Of a DNA stretch of 64,000 bases, positions 25,337 to 36,591 are shown in pieces. The stretch spans positions 4,092,001 through 4,156,000 of the forward strand of contig OZ004588.1 in the NCBI GenBank assembly GCA_963924555.1, read 5' to 3'. The notes under the pieces are model-generated. The model worked only from the letters and a program-made list of their open reading frames with translations. It did not search any database and was not told the DNA's origin. Numbering within the stretch: position 1 is the first letter of the stretch; each line of letters begins with the position of its first letter. The DNA is from Crambe crambe (taxonomy: Eukaryota; Porifera; Demospongiae; Poecilosclerida; Crambeidae). The position numbers were made by a program, and so were the translations under genes.

Positions 25337-26526
25337 CACCATGGACTGTGTCTAGAGTGTATAGCTAACTAGCAATGTGTGTCTGCAAAAATCTATTATG
25401 TCACTTTATTTAATAATTTATCATCTCAAAAGTATTTTCTTCCGCATCATTTTCCATTTTAATAATGACAACAGCAATCCATTGTCAATGTTTTAATATA
25501 CAACTGTTTTTCAAAAAATTGCTCTGATGAAAAGCAAAGCATAATAATTAACTTGTTAATAGCTGCCACGACTTTAATAATGCTAGCTGAAACAACTTGT
25601 TTGTATTGGCTGGAGCTGGAGTTCAGTGCATGTTTTTTTTTCTTCTGTTATGTTGATGAGTCTTGGCTACAAAACAGAAACTTCTTTGTATGAAACTGCA
25701 ACTAGCTACTGCATACTGTAGCTATTAAGTTATGTTCACGGAGACCTACAGTACAAGAGACAGAAGTATAAAGCATCCACATTGCGGTTATTCTGGCTGG
25801 TAAGTGGTAACCCACAATCATCATAGTTATTTTGGGTTAAGAGTTCAAAATTTGCAGAATGTGTGCTCCCATATCCATCTTGAACATCTTTATCCAGATA
25901 TTTTTTGTAGCATCAATAGTTCTAAAAATTAATAATGGACTTTTAAAGACCCAAAAAATTTTCAAACTCAAACTTGAGAAATAGTGAACATTGTAAGTCT
26001 TCATGGTTTTCTAATCAACCTGTTAATGTAAAAAGGGGTGTGGCCATGGAAAGATCTAATGATGTCTTTTGAACTCTGGGCTAAAATGCTTGTGCATCTT
26101 GACTTGGCACAAAAATGGATACTGGTGTGTGTATTCTGAGTGAGATTTTAAGCATCCTTTTGGGGATCAGCAAGAAAATTGAATGCTACACACAATTCTC
26201 TTTCATGATATTTTGTTGAGAATGATAGGCTACTATGAAAAGAATAATGGGTCTGCTGGGGGAGCCAGCACTTGAGGAGCGCGTAGCAACTGCAGCCTAT
26301 TGTTGTTGTTTTTTGTTGTTGTTTTTTAGCCTATTATGTTGGGATTCCAGTAAGGCCCTATTATTATGCTAGCATATTAGCCCCATGTCTAACTCTTTAG
26401 CAAGAAAAGTAGATTTTGGAACAAACAGTCTTTATATTTGTAGCATGAGCAAACAGCCACCATCACAGTCACATGACTATCATTTGACTTTGAAAGCTCA
26501 ATGATCAGTATAGCGATTGTTAGAAA
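25337..26526. other. Gene-free stretch with interspersed repeat
   Basis: AT-rich. From about 25936 to 26290 is a repeat also seen around 31912-32090 (same direction: ccaaaaaatttt, aaaaggggtg, agatctaatgatgtcttttg). Its right part recurs inverted at 30040-30250 and 44045-44190 (gctaaaatgctc ... cccagcagac ... ttgctgatc). No gene recognised. Confidence 0.6.
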
Positions 26527-26837
26527 ATGGTGCTTTCTTGCTGTGCTCCCTTCTGTACTAACAGAGCAGACAGCGCAGCAAGAGAATGTTCATATAGGTA
26601 AAAAAACATGATGATCCTGAGTTACCAGGCTATGTGCCATCTATCTTTGGAAGTGAGCCAGGAAGGAGAGAGATCCATAGTCAGGCTGAAGCTGTACGCC
26701 AACAATACTTAATGCCACCTCAACACTGCCTACTGAATTTACCAGGAGCAAGGGAGGAGGTCCAGTTATTTTGGACAGTACAGGGGTGGAGTCTTAGGTT
26801 ACCTGACCACTTTTTAGTCATGAACTTCAAATGCTGA
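26527..26837 (+). pseudogene. THAP-like zinc-finger fragment
   Basis: From ATG 26527 the frame reads MVLSCCAPFCTNRADSAARE, resembling the C2CH start of a THAP zinc finger (Cys-x-x-Cys pattern after MV). It is interrupted after 26598 by an apparent donor (AG|GTAAAA). An open frame follows to 26837 with DPELPGYVPSIFGS, similar to the segment after THAP domains in transposon-derived proteins. No further transposase domain is visible, so I treat it as a remnant. The THAP identity rests on pattern only. Confidence 0.4.
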
Positions 26838-27093
26838 CCCAGAATGCACCAGATTCGATCTAAGAGGCCCTAAAAATCAAAATTTTTCTGGGAGGGCATG
26901 CCCCCAGACCCCTCTAGATGGCATGCGAAGCGCGCTGTGTAGTCACAACTACCAGTACTACCTGATCACTTCAATTTCAAAGACTTCATCCCTGCAGTAT
27001 TGTCAGAATATGCTGTGCACTGCACAATGTGTGTGATATTATAATCCCTTTTAATTAATAACAAAAATTTAATAGCTGATTTATTATAGTTAG

Positions 27094-27690
27094 CTACATA
27101 GTGTCATTCCTTCTTTTTGGTCTTGGCTTTCTTGTTCGTTCTAGCTCCTCTAAAGTGACATAAGGCACTTCTATGCAGGCTATTGGTAATGTAGGTAGGA
27201 GCCAACTATTTGGCATTGAGGTGCATGAAGTGGTATTCCTAATGCAAGCAGCTGTTTCTAGCCAGTATAATAGAGAATAGAGGCAATGTGAGAACAAGGT
27301 GGTACAGTGGCCATACTCGATAGAGCCATTCATTCTTACAGCTACCCATGGTAGCAAAGGTGAACTACTAACTGCAGGATAGCTGCATTAACAGAGAAGA
27401 GTTTCAGAATTAATGTCTTAGCTAAGTCTGGGAACTCATCACTTCGGCTGAGCTGGTTCTTTTTGAGCATCACATTAGGATCTATGCCTTCAAATAATGA
27501 TAACTTTTGTTTATATCGCTTCCTACTATCAGTATCCTGTAGAGTGTAGTAGTAATCTGATAGATCTCCCACAGCTAGCTGCCATGCTGCTTTTGCCATG
27601 CGCAACCATCCGTGCAGCGTGCGGTGACGTCACATGCAACCGCTCTGTAGCTGTACCCTTTAAAAGAGCTAGCTTATAATTATTATACTG
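27094..27690 (-). pseudogene. Unrecognised transposon-like ORF remnant
   Basis: Two overlapping minus-strand open frames (27605-27342 and 27357-27094). The upper one, with MRMAKAAWQLAVGD and KRYKQKLSLFEGIDPN, resembles the N-terminal part of uncharacterised repeat-derived invertebrate proteins that carry a K-L-x-x-GIDPY-type motif. The second ends in a basic LERTRKPRPKRR tail. I cannot name it. It lies downstream of tetraspan copy A and is absent from the paralogous block around copy B. Confidence 0.35.
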
Positions 27691-27791
27691 AGAGAAAAAA
27701 AAACCTATGATCTTCATTGATAAAATCACTCTTAGTTTGGCTATACTGTATTGTTCAAGTTCCTTTTGAATGATGATAGGATGACATGCCT

Positions 27792-28625
27792 CTATCTTGC
27801 CTGACAACGAACATAAAGTTCAAGTGTTGCCAGAAATCCATGAAATAACATCCCAATGAAGCTAAATACCTACAGTTGAGAAATATATATTTAAAGAATC
27901 ATCTATAATTAAGTGTGTTAATAACTCACAGCACTCAGTACTATTGGCCACCTGATGATAGCTGCTCCTGCTACTACTCTTGAGTTATTATTCACAATGC
28001 TTGGATTATCAACTATCTGAAAGAATGGAGCAGCAAAGACAGCACAAACTATTCCCGCAGCAAGGAATCCAAGCGTCAGAATCACACTGAAGATGGCAGA
28101 CTGCAGTACAAAACATCAAAAGTCATGACACTGGTTATTGCCTTGTATTTTCTGCATCACATGAGAGAGCTTGCTCAAAGACTTAGCTCAGTCAATATAG
28201 CTAGTTAGGAAGATTAGGATAGCCAGAGAAAGAAGTTGCATTTCAATGAATAGGTAGCTAGCTAGCCATGCTGACTCACAGTAGTGAAAAAACATGATTT
28301 GCTTTCATCCAAACTGAAGTTTTTCCTCATATACTTCCTGATGTTTATCATTACAATCTGCACTATCATTCCAACAATTGAAATTACGAGTGCATATCCC
28401 ACACCAATCGTTATAGAATTAACAATACCGCTTCCTGCAATCAGCCCAAAGAACACTGATGTAGTTATAAGGACCGGCAGGCATCCCAACTGATGAGAAA
28501 GAAATAAGCAATAGTTATTCTAGCTTCATAGCTAGCTAACCACTTACAAGCGTTGTAAGGAGCCTCATTATATATTCTAGAACGATATACTTATCGAAGT
28601 GGCTGGTAAGAGTGCCAGATTCCAT
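27792..28625 (-). CDS. Four-span membrane protein, cluster copy A
   Basis: Four exons, all phase 0: 28625-28548, 28489-28280, 28100-27930, 27869-27792; 178 residues. Exon 1 encodes MESGTLTSHFDKYIVLEYIM, an amphipathic N-terminus. Exon 2 carries two hydrophobic spans (LPVLITTSVFFGLIAGS; IVNSITIGVGYALVISIVG) and a basic loop (INIRKYMRKN). Exon 3 carries a third span (SVILTLGFLAAGIVCAVF) and a long polar loop with NNS. Exon 4 carries the fourth span (FSFIGMLFHGFLATLELY) and a short tail. The topology is tetraspan, loosely like MARVEL or MS4A proteins, but no diagnostic motif allows assignment. Five related copies follow within 17 kb. A TGCGCATGCGC palindrome lies about 110-120 bp upstream. Confidence 0.75.
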
Positions 28626-28735
28626 CTTTGAGCAAATCTATAGTGCTGATGTCTTGAAAAGTTGAGTTAATGGGCGATTGAATGATTTTTCGTCCTCCTT
28701 TCGACTTCTTTTATGGGCTCGTGCCCATCACTTAA

Positions 28736-28746
28736 TGCGCATGCGC
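28736..28746. promoter_or_regulatory. NRF-1-like palindrome upstream of copy A
   Basis: TGCGCATGCGC, 111-121 bp upstream of the copy A ATG. The same motif stands at nearly the same distance upstream of copies B, E and F. Confidence 0.6.
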
Positions 28747-29099
28747 TATGTGATGTTGTCTCGTTCAACAGTCTAGACTATACTTCCACTGGTTGGGACT
28801 TGGTTGGGACTTGAATCAAGTCCCAGTGGCTAGACTGTTTCCTAATAAAGCGAGCGAATATTATACTGCGATTTTATGGAATCTTGCAAAATGCTGAGTG
28901 TGCATTCTCGCGCATGCTCAACTTTGAGCCTCGAAAATTAGGTTAGAACTAATATACTAGAACAGTCACTAGCTAGCTCTTCAAAGCTTACTTCTCTAAA
29001 GTTCTTTCCAAATCTGAGCGCAATTTCAAAATTCAAGCAGTGCGCATGCGTATACGGATGACGCCAGGTGCATCGAAGGGCTGAGGAATCTCTTACGGG

Positions 29100-29402
29100 T
29101 GATTACATTCAGATTCCCACCCCATGCCATGCATGCTTGCCCCCTATGTGAGAGAGAAGACATCTGCAGAAACTCCCTGCTCAGCCACGTCCTCAACACT
29201 CACACCAACTGCCACCTCAGCAGCCAAGAACTCCTCTGAGAGCTTTCATCTGTCACAGACGCTGACTCAGTCTTCTTCAACCAATTATATCATTTCACTA
29301 AACTGTTTCAAACTTGAACCCTGTATTTTTTCTTATTTTGTTATGCCCACTTGGGTCTTTGCAATCAACTTTGACTTTGACTTTGACTTTGACTTGACTT
29401 GA
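29100..29402 (+). mobile_element. Non-LTR retrotransposon 3' fragment (CR1/L2-like)
   Basis: A short open segment with a CPLCERED...LLSHVLNTHT pattern is followed by untranslated sequence ending in (CTTTGA)n tandem hexamers, about 29366-29402. Short tandem-repeat tails are typical of CR1/L2-clade retrotransposons. 5'-truncated; clade is inferred. Confidence 0.45.
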
Positions 29403-29597
29403 CACCTCATGACGACCAATTTTTGCAAGATTCCCTAAAACCACTGTACTTGGTACGTCAAGAGCTTTCTACAGCATTTTGTCATAGAGCTAGAGGTGCT
29501 AAGTGGATTGTAGGCGCTTGGCTTTCAAAGTGCTTGTGGTAAGCATTATACAGCCTCCTGTGTAAGCAGCTGTCACAACCATTGCAATATCTTAGCC

Positions 29598-29890
29598 CAA
29601 AAATCGGTTATGCAGAACTTGACATAAAAGTAGTAAAAATGCCTTGAGTTACTCATGGCATTGAATTAAGTCATCCATGCCTTGAGTCACTCATGGCATT
29701 GATTTAAAGTCAAACATGCCACGAGTATACATGGCACTGAATTAAGTCAGTGACTTAATTCCATGCCAATATATTAAATGGCAGCTTTTTAAGTCAAGTA
29801 GGTCCCTGGTAATTAGAATAATAGGCTGACTTAATTCAGTGCCATTATAACTAAGTGGGCAATTATTTAAGTACACTCAAAAACAGTTAG
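29598..29890. repeat. Interspersed repeat family R1, copy 1
   Basis: Shares ttatgcagaacttgacataaa, gtgacttaattccat, ggtccctggtaat and aagtgggcaattatttaagt with 45368-45588. Contains internal inverted repeats around catggcactgaattaagtc. Confidence 0.75.
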
Positions 29891-30261
29891 CTATTATAAA
29901 TGGAAAAATTACAATCTAGCTGTAGCAACAGAAATAAATTAACATGAAAATTGTAAACAAGCCAATTTACAAGTAGCAACATAGCTGATAGATTACTGCG
30001 GTGATTGGGAGTATAAAATTTCTACACCATCTCAGATAGGCATTGGGGGCTAAAATGCTCTTTTTTGGTCTATTATTCTATTCCTCCAGCAGACCCATTA
30101 TAGTAGCCTATAACTATAGCTATTATCCTCAGCTATAAAATGTCATGAAAGAATACTTTTGAACTGTGTGTACACTGTAAAAAATGAAAATGTTTACTGC
30201 ATACCATCAATTTTTGTCCCAATGCACACACTGTTTTGTTTTCTTGCTGATCACATGCTAA

Positions 30262-31911
30262 GCTCAAACTATACCTCATTGTTGTTGATATGAATTTCCC
30301 TAAGGACTACCTGTAAATCTGTATGTCTCCAGCTCCCAAAATGTACTCCTTAGAAGTTATACCCCTATCCATCCCAAATACCAATAGTTGTAGGTATCGC
30401 CATTCTAGGCCATGACTGATAATGATTTCCCAGATAAATGAGTAATTTAGAAGTTCTGCTGTGTCGGCTAGGCCACAACTAATTATTATACACAAAATTC
30501 CCACATTTCAGTGAAAAAGAAAGCTAATTGTTAATAAACAGAAGTTGGGATATGATATTTTGTACAGGTCTTGTGAGATATCAATTTCCTTATTAACATT
30601 GGACATACGGAGTTTTGGGGATGAAGCTTTGAGAAAGATTCAGGTGGTGCGTATCACTCAAGCTCAAACTTCTTCATCATCTTTGTCCTCTATTGCACCC
30701 CTGAAGGCAAATTCCGAACAACACTTCACACCTACCAACAGAAAGTCTATGGTTACTTCTCTTCCTTCAATGAAGTCCAGTGTTGGAGTCTCTATTCTCA
30801 ATCCTGGTGGCTCCACTCCAAGTTCCGGATCCAAAACTGTGAAGATTGGTAATTGTGTTATACCACTGATGCCAAAAGCCACCTCATTATCACAGGGGCA
30901 CAGTTCATCTCCCCCTAACCGTATTAAAGGTCCAACTTCAGTGACTATTCAGCAAATACAGAATCTCTTGGCCAAATGTTCCGGTACAACCACGCCCACG
31001 CCCACACCCACCAATATACAGGGTTTTGCAGGAGGAGGTTCCACCATCACAATAACTGGGGGGTCAAATATCACCATTCATAAGTCAACAAGTCCCCTTC
31101 CTAACAGCAGGGTGTCCCCTGAACCAAGCAATTCTAAGTCTGTTGATAAAACGAGCAAATCTGTCAGTAATCTATTGCGTTCCTACCTTGCCAAGAATGC
31201 TACTTCTCCATTGCCGTCTACATCTGCCACTCCATCCCCACCACCTTTCACAGCTTCTGCAATACCCTATACCACTGCCACTCCATCCCCACCACCTTCT
31301 ACTGCTGCCCATCACCTTATATCCATGCCAGCTCCTTATCAGTGACTAGTACAGCAAGTACTGACACTGTATATACCCCCCACACAAAATAATAGAACTC
31401 CCTCACCGATCACTGTAACTCCATCCCCACGAACCACCTGTACTACAGCTCTCTCTTCACAAACTGACAGAACTCCCTCACCAGTCACTTTTACTTCTTC
31501 CCCTCAGACAAGTTCCTTACCAGCATGCAGCAATGGCCTCCATAATACCTCTCTCTTCATACAAACTAACAGAACTCCTTCACCAGTATCCCCACAGACC
31601 AGTTCTTCACTGGCTGCAACTGCATCTTCACAGAGCAATAGCCTGCATACTGCGGCTCTTTCTACACAAACTACTAGAACTCCCTCACCAATCATAATGA
31701 CTCCATCCCCACAAGCTAGCTGTGATCTCAACTCTGTAGCCATCTCCATACCAAGTTTACCAACCGTGATGGTTCCTGATAGTAATGGCTTCACTATGTC
31801 CATGTACAAAACTCCCTCTCCAAGTGTAGTGAGTACGTCACAGATGGAAAAACCTCCCTCTCCAACTGATGGTTCTCCTATGAGTCCCTCACCAGCAAAT
31901 GACTCTTCTTC
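30262..31911 (+). pseudogene. Broken duplicate of ARID2 intron 8 and exon 9
   Basis: Nearly identical to 20218-21887: the last part of ARID2 intron 8, the acceptor and the first about 1.35 kb of exon 9. Differences seen include scattered substitutions, a loss of about 16 bases in the intron part near 30340, and a 6-base insertion near 30990. A 7-base deletion near 31306 shifts the frame, and a one-base insertion follows in a C run near 31380. The copy stops abruptly at cttcttcat, where ARID2 continues with gtgcatcc. It lacks the other exons, so it cannot make ARID2. The right flank resembles sequence downstream of real ARID2, indicating duplication of the ARID2-to-copy-A block with an internal deletion. 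Confidence 0.93.
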
Positions 31912-32345
31912 ATTAAAGGCCCAAAAAATTTTAAGCTTGTATTTCCACAAACTCAAACTTGTTCTCTTAGAGTAAAAACATTATTGTTTTCTAATTAACC
32001 TTTGATTTTTGTTAGTGTGAAAAGGGGTGCAGCCATGGGAGGGGCATAAACCATACCCTGAATTAGAAGATCTAATGATGTCTTTTGAACTCTTTAGCAA
32101 GAAAAGTAGATTTTAGAACAGTCTTTAGATTTGTAGCACTGTAAAGCATGAGCAAACAGCCACCGTGTTACGTTGCAGTGCCCTTTAAAAGCTGCTAGCT
32201 TCTACAGTATTAAAGAGGAAAAAATAATAACTAGCTAACTAGCTATGATCTTTGTTGCTAAAATCATTCATAGTTACTGTATAATGGTTTTAATAGCTAC
32301 TGTATTGTTCAAGTTCCTTTTGAATGATGATAGGATGACATGCCT
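31912..32345. other. Duplicated flank between ARID2 fragment and tetraspan copy B
   Basis: Collinear with pieces of the copy A flank: 31912-32090 resembles 25945-26075, 32091-32165 resembles 26393-26465, and 32185 onward resembles 27650 onward. The THAP-like and unrecognised ORFs of the A flank are missing here. Confidence 0.7.
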
Positions 32346-33134
32346 CTAGCTTGCCCAATAACGAACATAAAGTTCAAGTGTTGCCAGAAATCCATAAAAT
32401 AACATCCCAATGAAGCTAAATGCCTATACAGTTGAGAAAATCATTCATCTATAGTTAAGTCTGTTAATAACTCACAGCACTCAATACTATTGGCCACCTG
32501 ATGATAGCTGCTCCTGCTACTACACTTGAGTTATTATCCACAGTGCTTGGATTATCGACTATCTGAAAGAATGGAGCAGCAAAGACAGCACAAACTATTC
32601 CCGCAGCAAGGAATCCAAGTGTCAGAATCACACTGAAGATGGCGGACTGCAGTATAAAACATCAATTCATGACACTGGTTAGCTATACAATATTATTGCC
32701 TGCATCACGAGATAGCTTGCTCAGGCTAGCCAGGGAAAGAAGTTGCATTTCAATGAATAGCTAGCTATGCTGACTCACAGTAGTGAAAAAATATGATTTG
32801 CTTTCATCCGAACTGAAGTTTTTCTTCATATACTTCCTGATGTTTATCATTACAATCTGCACTATCATTCCAACAATTGAAATTACGAGTGCATATCCCA
32901 CACCAATGGTAATAGAATTAACGATAATACGTCCTCCAAACAGCCCAAAGAACGCTGATGTAGTTATAAGGACCGGCAGGCATCCCAACTGATGAGAAAG
33001 AAATAAGCAACAGTTATTCTAGCTAGGGTAAAGTCATAGCTAGCCTAACCACTTACAAGTAGTGTAAGGAGCCTCATTATATATTCTAGAATGATATATT
33101 TATCGAAGTGGCTGATGAGAGTGCCAGATTCCAT
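32346..33134 (-). CDS. Four-span membrane protein, cluster copy B
   Basis: Four exons with lengths identical to copy A: 33134-33057, 32988-32779, 32646-32476, 32423-32346; 178 residues, no frameshift or stop. The protein is very close to A (MESGTLISHFDKYIILEYIM start; GLFGGRIIVNSITIGVGYA in exon 2; AFSFIGMLFYGFLATLELY in exon 4). Same tetraspan topology. It arose with the ARID2 fragment by duplication of the A block. The upstream TGCGCATGCGC palindrome is retained at 33243-33253, beyond which the A/B similarity ends. Confidence 0.75.
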
Positions 33135-33242
33135 CTTTGAGCAAATCTATAGTGCTGGTGTCTTGAAGTTAAGTTAAGTGGGCGATTGAATGATTTTTTA
33201 TCCTCCTTTCGATTTTTTTATGGGCTCGTAACGGTCACTTAA

Positions 33243-33253
33243 TGCGCATGCGC
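33243..33253. promoter_or_regulatory. NRF-1-like palindrome upstream of copy B
   Basis: TGCGCATGCGC, 109-119 bp upstream of the copy B ATG. Confidence 0.6.
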
Positions 33254-33261
33254 CTTGTGAT

Positions 33262-33325
33262 GAGACCCGCGCGCGCAGGCGCCTGCATGCCACCGGCACG
33301 GCCGGCCGGCTCGCGAGACAATGCG
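33262..33325. other. Small GC-rich, CpG-dense block
   Basis: About 60 bp of very high GC (cccgcgcgcgcaggcgcc, ggcacggccggccggctcgc) inside AT-rich DNA, exactly where similarity between the copy A and copy B flanks ends. Origin unknown. Confidence 0.7.
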
Positions 33326-33560
33326 TGATGCACGAAGGATCCAAAGCCTGATGTTAGTTCGGTATGTGTTAATATTTAATAAAAGGCCCAGAAGGCATTA
33401 AAAAGGGAACAAAAGAAAAATACATTGTTATCAAAAGATTAAATAAAGAAAATGGATCCTGGTTATGATGAGTTCAATAAAGTTCAACTGTGGTTGTTAT
33501 GACCAAAAGAGGGGTCAATTATTGATTGACTACAAGGGTCAGTCTCATAATAAGTGACTA

Positions 33561-34276
33561 ACATCTTAAGTTACATCTTGAGCCAAGTCAGTCTCACTTC
33601 CTCTGGCAAGCCATCTTGAGTTACATCTTAAGCCAAGTCAGTCTCACTGGTGTGGTGGGTCCCAACTTGATTGCATGCAACAGTGCAGCAGACTGACTTC
33701 CTCTGGCAAACCATCAATAGGATGTAGTTAGTTACAAACATCTTGAGTTACATCTTGAGCCAAGTCAGTCTCACTGGTGTGGTGGGTCCCAACTTGATTG
33801 CATGCAACAGTGCAGCAGACTGACTTCCTCTGGAAAACCATCAATAGGATGTAGTTAGTTACAAACATCTTGAGTTACATCTTGAGCCAAGTCAGTCTCA
33901 CTGGTGTGGTGGGTCCCAACTTGATTGCATGCAACAGTGCAGCAGACTGACTTCCTCTGGCAAACCATCAATAGGATGTATAGTTAGTTACAAACATCTT
34001 GAGTTACATCTTGAGCCAAGTCAGTCTCACTGGTGTGGTGGGTCCCAACTTGATTGCATGCAACAGTGCAGCAGACTGACTTCCTCTGGCAAATCATCAA
34101 TAGGATGTAGTTAGTTACAAACATCTTGAGTTACATCTTGAGCCAAGTCAGTCTCACTGGTGTGGTGGGTCCCAACTTGATTGCATGCAACAGTGCAGCA
34201 GACTGACTTCCTCTGGCAAATCATCAATAGGATGTAGTTAGTTACAAACATCTTGAGTTACATCTTGAGCCAACTT
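33561..34276 (+). repeat. 127-bp satellite/minisatellite array
   Basis: Units beginning catcttgagttacatcttga start at 33612, 33739, 33866, 33995, 34122 and 34249. The period is 127 bp, with 129 in one unit carrying an extra ta. Five full units are nearly identical; a partial unit with an internal deletion precedes (33561-33611) and a truncated one ends the array. Each unit contains gattgcatgcaacagtgcag. The open frame across two units is incidental. Confidence 0.95.
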
Positions 34277-34775
34277 GCTAGTGTGGGACTTGCACTCAGG
34301 TACAGTTACTGATATAATTCATAACTTCCCCTATGCATTGAGTATACATAGCTACACCTTTGTTAGCTAAACACTATAATTATTATTATATGCAGATGGA
34401 GCAATAACAGCCATGCAGGTTCACAAAGAATTGTGGCATAATAATGATAAGTTACATGTACAGCTGTCTATAGCCAAGGGAAGTTTGTTATGCTATTATT
34501 AAACCTTTATAACTATTCCTGAAACTGTTCAGCTTGAACAGATGGCTACTGAGCTAGCTATATAGCTATAGACCCGTCACCACAACAAAAATATAATCGC
34601 TGCATTGTAATGTATGCCACTTGACTGCAATTTATTATGACCAACTCAATAAATGTCATCTTTAGCTATGTAGCTAGGTGCTCAATTCATTCCAAGTTGT
34701 TAGATGTACAATGTCTAGTATTAGCTAAAGGCCTCCGATGTGAGTATAATTATTACACTGTATTAAAATAATGCC
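34277..34775. other. Gene-free AT-rich stretch
   Basis: No gene, repeat array or clear element seen between the satellite and the MITE at 34776. Confidence 0.5.
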
Positions 34776-35014
34776 TACACTGTAAAAACAGAAGCATTAT
34801 TTATTGTATATATGTATACTAAAATGTCCCAATACACACACTCTAGGTGTGCAATGTACACTAAATAATTATCCCTATACATACACTATAAGTGTGCAGT
34901 GTACACTAAATAATTGTCCCTATACATACACTATAAGTGTGCAGTGTACACTAAATAATTGTCCCTATACATACACTATAAGTGTGCAGTGTATGCTTTC
35001 ATTTTTACAGTGTA
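34776..35014. mobile_element. MITE with internal 45-bp tandem repeats
   Basis: Left terminus TACACTGTAAAAACAGAAGC (34776 on) pairs with the right terminus ending TTTTTACAGTGTA at 35014. Between about 34826 and 34990 are roughly four 45-bp units (cctatacatacactataagt, gtgtgcagtgtacactaaat). Because 45 is a multiple of three, an open frame of 15-residue repeats arises; I do not regard it as a gene. A truncated relative ends near 30170-30225. Confidence 0.7.
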
Positions 35015-35279
35015 AAGTTTGACATGCTAGAGCAGACCTACTTTGATGAGCTTATTGCTAATAATTGTTAAGAAATTGATGTCGAATATAAGAAAAAACT
35101 GAGCTGAAATTTGGACTAGCCACTCGTACAACCATAACTACTATATAATTCAAACAATGACATTATTCACAGAAGCATTGCAACTGTGATCATTTAAGAG
35201 CAACTGCATTGCAACTGTGATCATAAAAATTAGACTGTCATATAGTTTTAGTTAATGTTAAAAGCTTTGAATGATGATG

Positions 35280-36030
35280 AGAAAACAAATGTTGCCAGAA
35301 ATCCATAAAATAACACCCCAATGAAGCTAAAAGCCTACAGTTGAGACAATCATAATCATCTAGCTATAACAGAAGTCACAGCTATTGGCCACCTGGTGAG
35401 AGCTGCTACTACAACTATACTAGTAATTGTTGAGTTGACATTCACAATGATTGGATCATCAGCTACACGAAAGAATGGAGCAACAAAGACAGCATGCACA
35501 GCAAGGAATCCAAGAGTCAGGATCACACTGAAGATGCCAGGCTACATGCAGTACAAAAGATCAAGCATGCAAAGTCAGTCTAGAAGGTGACACTGAGTAT
35601 GCAACAATATATGAATAATATGATTGTAGCTACAAGCTAGCTAGCTATAGGGAGTAACTAAAATTAATGTGAGGTATTTCTGATTATGTCAACTCACAGC
35701 ATTGAAAAAACACTGGAGTTTTTCTTCATAATAATTATACTTCCTGATGCATAATTATTATTATCATTACAATCTACACTATTATTCCAACAGTTGAAAT
35801 TATGAATGCATATCCCACAGCAATAGTTATAGAATCAGTGATGATTGCTCTAAACAGTACAAAGAACACTAATGTAGTTATTAGGACCGCAACTGAGAAA
35901 GAAAAAATGCACACTCTAGCTATGAGAAACCGCATTGTAAGGAGCCTTAGTATATATTCTATAACAGTGTATTTAACATAGGGGCTGGTGGGAGTACCAT
36001 CTTCTAGCAAGTCTATAGTGATGATGCATG
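35280..36030 (-). pseudogene. Decayed four-span gene, cluster copy C
   Basis: All four exons are still recognisable by similarity to A/B: exon 4 at about 35335-35290, exon 3 at about 35540-35385, exon 2 at about 35892-35700 and exon 1 at about 36010-35925. The start region has lost about four bases, so the aligned ATG (35999) opens a wrong frame that soon stops. The exon 1 donor is changed, exon 2 begins with a deletion of about 10 bases causing a stop, and its 3' part carries insertions. Exon 3 has lost several codons. No upstream TGCGCATGCGC was found. Confidence 0.75.
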
Positions 36031-36591
36031 CCTTAATGATATAGCTCCAAAGTGAATAACATAGCCATATTTTCTATCATGTACGAGATAATGGTTCTCT
36101 GTGGCTGATTAAATAAATGTGGTTTTATCATCACTATCAAGTATCAACCCAAATTCCCAATTTGTTGACTGAAATTTGACTATTGTCTACACTGGTACTT
36201 TCACACTGTATACTTGGACTGGGTACACTCTCAGCCTCTTCATTAGCATGCATAATTACAACACCTTCCCTATCTTTGAAATCTTCTAATGCACGTTTAA
36301 TGTCTTTGGAATAGCGCTGCTACAAATTCACACTAAAATGGCACCCATTCATTATGACATTATATGTTCTAGGATACTGTTTGTATTCTATATTGTATTA
36401 TATACTGTCAATGGACTTCTGGGTTGCTGGCGGTTCAACTGCGTTAGTACATGTATTTGTTCCTTAAAAATAATCATTACTCTATAGGATCCAATAGTGG
36501 CTGGTCATGAAAGCGTAATAGAACACACCAGTGTATAGCTAAGCACTAAACTATTGTTAGTGTTCTTTGTAAAAGCTTTGAATGATCAACT
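36031..36591. other. Gene-free AT-rich stretch
   Basis: Nothing recognised between copies C and D. Confidence 0.5.

Larger units (their letters stand above)
28760..30261. other. Gene-free stretch with repeats
   Basis: Holds a non-LTR 3' tail (29100-29402), an interspersed repeat shared with 45368 (29598-29890), and an inverted copy of the 26100-26290 repeat (30040-30250). A truncated MITE end, tacactgtaaaaaatgaaa, lies near 30170. No gene seen. Confidence 0.6.

Noticed and set aside
33929..34114. 61-residue plus-strand open frame
   Set aside because: It runs across two units of the 127-bp satellite and only repeats the unit; no independent gene evidence.
33561..34276. CRISPR-like array of regularly spaced repeats
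   Set aside because: Units are contiguous 127-bp tandem copies without variable spacers, in an animal genome.
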